Source of the DNA: Bacteroidota bacterium
GTDB lineage: Bacteria > Bacteroidota > Bacteroidia > Flavobacteriales > Flavobacteriaceae
Direction of reading: 5' to 3'
Assembly: GCA_022601215.1 (NCBI GenBank)
Contig: JAHZIZ010000358.1
Location: forward strand, 1-8,181
DNA: 8,181 bases
The notes beneath the pieces were generated by a model, which did not search any database, had not been told where the DNA came from, and worked only from the letters and a program-made list of their open reading frames with translations. The first letter of the stretch is position 1. Each line of letters begins with the position of its first letter. The translations under genes were made by a program, and so were the position numbers. Of the stretch, positions 6,960 to 8,181 are shown piece after piece.

Positions 6960-6965
6960 AGAGAA

Positions 6966-7568
6966 TTATTTTGAATGTTTTTCAATAAGGAAATTGGCTG
7001 TTTGTACCGCAAATTTTTTGTTTTCTTCGATAGTTTGTTCATCCAAGCGTTCAGCACCGTTTCTTTTGGAGTATGTTATCATTATTGTGTTCGAATAGTT
7101 TGGGTTTAATATGAGCACTCTCCCTGGCGCTGGTTGATGGCATAAATAGGTGTCGCCAGAGGCACTTATTTCTTGATAGATGAAAGGGGCATCTTTGATG
7201 TAGTTTTTAATTTCTTTTTCGACACTTTCTTTTGGAAATCTTTGATGTAGAAAACTGATACGATTCGTAGGAGGTTCATTGGTTCCGAAGGTAAAATTGC
7301 AGCCATAGTCTTCTTGCTTCATGCTGCTTCCCTTCAGTTTAGAGAGTTCCTCTAGTGTGATAAGTTGGGCACAATCTTGCTTGCTAAATAAGGCCGAATA
7401 ATCTCCTTTTTGAGGTAAAAAGATGTTATTATCGTCTTCCTTAATGATTTTCTTTTTAACCTCAACGGTTGGTGTTTCGTTTTCAGAATTGTTTGTATTC
7501 CTTTTTTCTTCGGAAGTATTACAGGCTATACACAATGCCATAAGAAAATAGGGTGCAAATGATTTCAT
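6966..7568 (-). CDS. Small lipoprotein with CxxLIT-type domain
   Basis: This 200-residue protein has a lipoprotein signal peptide with Cys16 as the likely lipidated residue. The lipobox CIAC is unusual in having cysteine at -3. A polar tether (17-40) follows, rich in Asn, Thr, Glu and Lys and similar to that of the 596-residue lipoprotein. The folded part begins at about residue 55. DCAQLITLEELSKLKG (65-80) and GCNFTFG (89-95) give the arrangement of an early Cys-hydrophobic-Leu-Ile-Thr helix and a second cysteine before a beta strand. It recalls DUF3558-like bacterial lipoproteins, a resemblance from memory only. Cys66 and Cys90 may form a disulfide; Cys143 is the third. The C-terminus (178-198) is helical. 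It lies third of the six genes, 10 nt after the previous gene and 6 nt before the next. Whether it faces the periplasm or the cell surface is unclear. Confidence 0.83.
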   Translation of the reverse strand: MKSFAPYFLMALCIACNTSEEKRNTNNSENETPTVEVKKKIIKEDDNNIFLPQKGDYSALFSKQDCAQLITLEELSKLKGSSMKQEDYGCNFTFGTNEPPTNRISFLHQRFPKESVEKEIKNYIKDAPFIYQEISASGDTYLCHQPAPGRVLILNPNYSNTIMITYSKRNGAERLDEQTIEENKKFAVQTANFLIEKHSK

Positions 7569-7578
7569 AGGAGTTGAC

Positions 7579-7950
7579 TTAGGGTGTTTGTTTATCTTTT
7601 GTTTGTCCTTCCTGCATAGTTTTTATGAGAAGTTCATTGAACTGAACTTTCGCCAGTTCCTTCTTTTTAGGATCTAAGCTGTTGCTATATAGTTCGTAAT
7701 GAGTAATTAATTGTTTTTTTACTTCGGGACTAGCTTCCATTTTGTTTACTAAACCCTTGAAGTCCTCAATTCCTTTAAAGGCATCGATGTTCATTGTATT
7801 TCCGAATATATCCCCGTATACATTGGCTTGAAGATCCATGAAATTGTCAGTGTTTGTGGTTACATTACTAGTATTCGTTTCTAGGTCTTGAGCATGGATC
7901 GTTGCCGAAATACTGAGTAATAAGAGAAATAGATGCATGGTGTTTTTCAT
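7579..7950 (-). CDS. Small secreted protein of unknown function
   Basis: This 123-residue protein has a signal peptide (1-20, ending IHA) that should be cleaved before Gln21. The mature 103 residues start with a Thr/Asn-rich stretch (24-36). The rest appears helical: MDLQANVYGDIFGN, then segments at about 58-72, 75-90 and 93-113, and a polar end. There are no cysteines and no motif I recognise. The gene lies 12 nt after the preceding frame and 10 nt before the CxxLIT lipoprotein gene, so it belongs to the same transcript. It may be a periplasmic partner of the neighbouring lipoproteins, but that rests on position only. Confidence 0.78.
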   Translation of the reverse strand: MKNTMHLFLLLLSISATIHAQDLETNTSNVTTNTDNFMDLQANVYGDIFGNTMNIDAFKGIEDFKGLVNKMEASPEVKKQLITHYELYSNSLDPKKKELAKVQFNELLIKTMQEGQTKDKQTP

Positions 7951-7962
7951 AGTAGTTTTTTA

Positions 7963-8181
7963 TTAAATGAGATTGTCTTTCCTGGGTTGTCCAATAATAA
8001 GGGTGTCTCGTTGTTTCTTTCGTCTTGCTTTTCGTTTCTCCTTTTTACTTTTTTTAGGAGCGTCAATTACACTGTCTAATACCCTATCGGTACTTTTTTG
8101 AGTTTCACGTTCTACTCGTCTTTCAACGGTACGTTCTGCTGCACGTTCCACTTTTTTACCCAATTTCTCGAATAAAGATCG
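7963..8181 (-). CDS. C-terminal end of a helical, highly basic protein (5' end outside window)
   Basis: The frame is open from the right edge to the TAA at 7963-7965 and covers 72 codons. The visible part begins RSLFEKLGKKVERAAERT. It continues as a charged helix with a four-residue rhythm (VERAAERTVERRVERE, then TDRVLDSVID), passes into a Lys/Arg block (KKSKKEKRKARRKKQRD) and ends LIIGQPRKDNLI. A TTG at 8161-8163 could serve as a start, but the frame continues upstream without a stop and no signal peptide is seen, so the gene more likely begins beyond the window. The helix resembles N-terminal segments I recall from exported OmpA-type and related Bacteroidetes proteins (-ERTVERRVERE-TD-LD-), but here the chain ends soon after instead of leading to an OmpA domain. 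It is the first visible gene of the operon, 12 nt before the next start. Confidence 0.7.
   Translation of the reverse strand, partial: RSLFEKLGKKVERAAERTVERRVERETQKSTDRVLDSVIDAPKKSKKEKRKARRKKQRDTLIIGQPRKDNLI

Noticed and set aside
8161..8163. TTG as the start of a 66-residue protein at the right edge.
   Set aside because: The frame is open through to the window edge with sequence of the same helical character, so a start further upstream is more likely.

Overview
The window looks like a piece of a Bacteroidetes chromosome, most likely a marine-type Flavobacteriia. It is AT-rich. The first gene ends in a type IX secretion (T9SS) type A sorting domain. Every predicted signal-peptidase-I site is followed by glutamine, as expected for this phylum. 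Promoter candidates are of the TAnnTTTG type, and start codons lack a clear Shine-Dalgarno sequence. I cannot name the genus.

Layout. (1) Positions 1-2246, minus strand: a large secreted reprolysin-like zinc metalloprotease, complete at the N-terminus and cut a few codons before its stop by the window edge. (2) Positions 2247-2392: a divergent intergenic region with promoter candidates for both flanking genes and a 9-bp inverted repeat over the lipB promoter. (3) Positions 2393-3106, plus strand: lipB, octanoyltransferase of lipoate synthesis, probably starting at TTG and overlapped at its start by a six-residue mini-ORF. (4) Positions 3089-3120: a hairpin terminator shared by the convergent lipB and the operon that follows. 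(5) Positions 3140-8181, minus strand: a tight run of six genes (gaps of 3-16 nt), transcribed from beyond the right edge towards lipB.

In transcription order the six genes encode: the C-terminal end of a helical, very basic protein; a small secreted protein; a lipoprotein with a CxxLIT-type motif; a 444-residue protein with two hydrophobic segments and an internal signal-peptide-like sequence; a 596-residue OmpA-domain lipoprotein with a central beta-sandwich-like domain; and a secreted DUF3108/TapB-like protein. The five complete products are all predicted to be exported, and one should bind peptidoglycan. The cassette therefore reads as an uncharacterised cell-envelope module. The protease and lipB look like ordinary neighbours, not members of it.

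The least explained part is the 3140-8181 cassette, especially the 444-residue protein. It resembles two exported proteins joined in one reading frame, with a second cleavable signal sequence in the middle. Its function cannot be read from the sequence. I found no RNA genes, insertion sequences, CRISPR arrays or long repeats, and no gene-free stretch above 300 bases.
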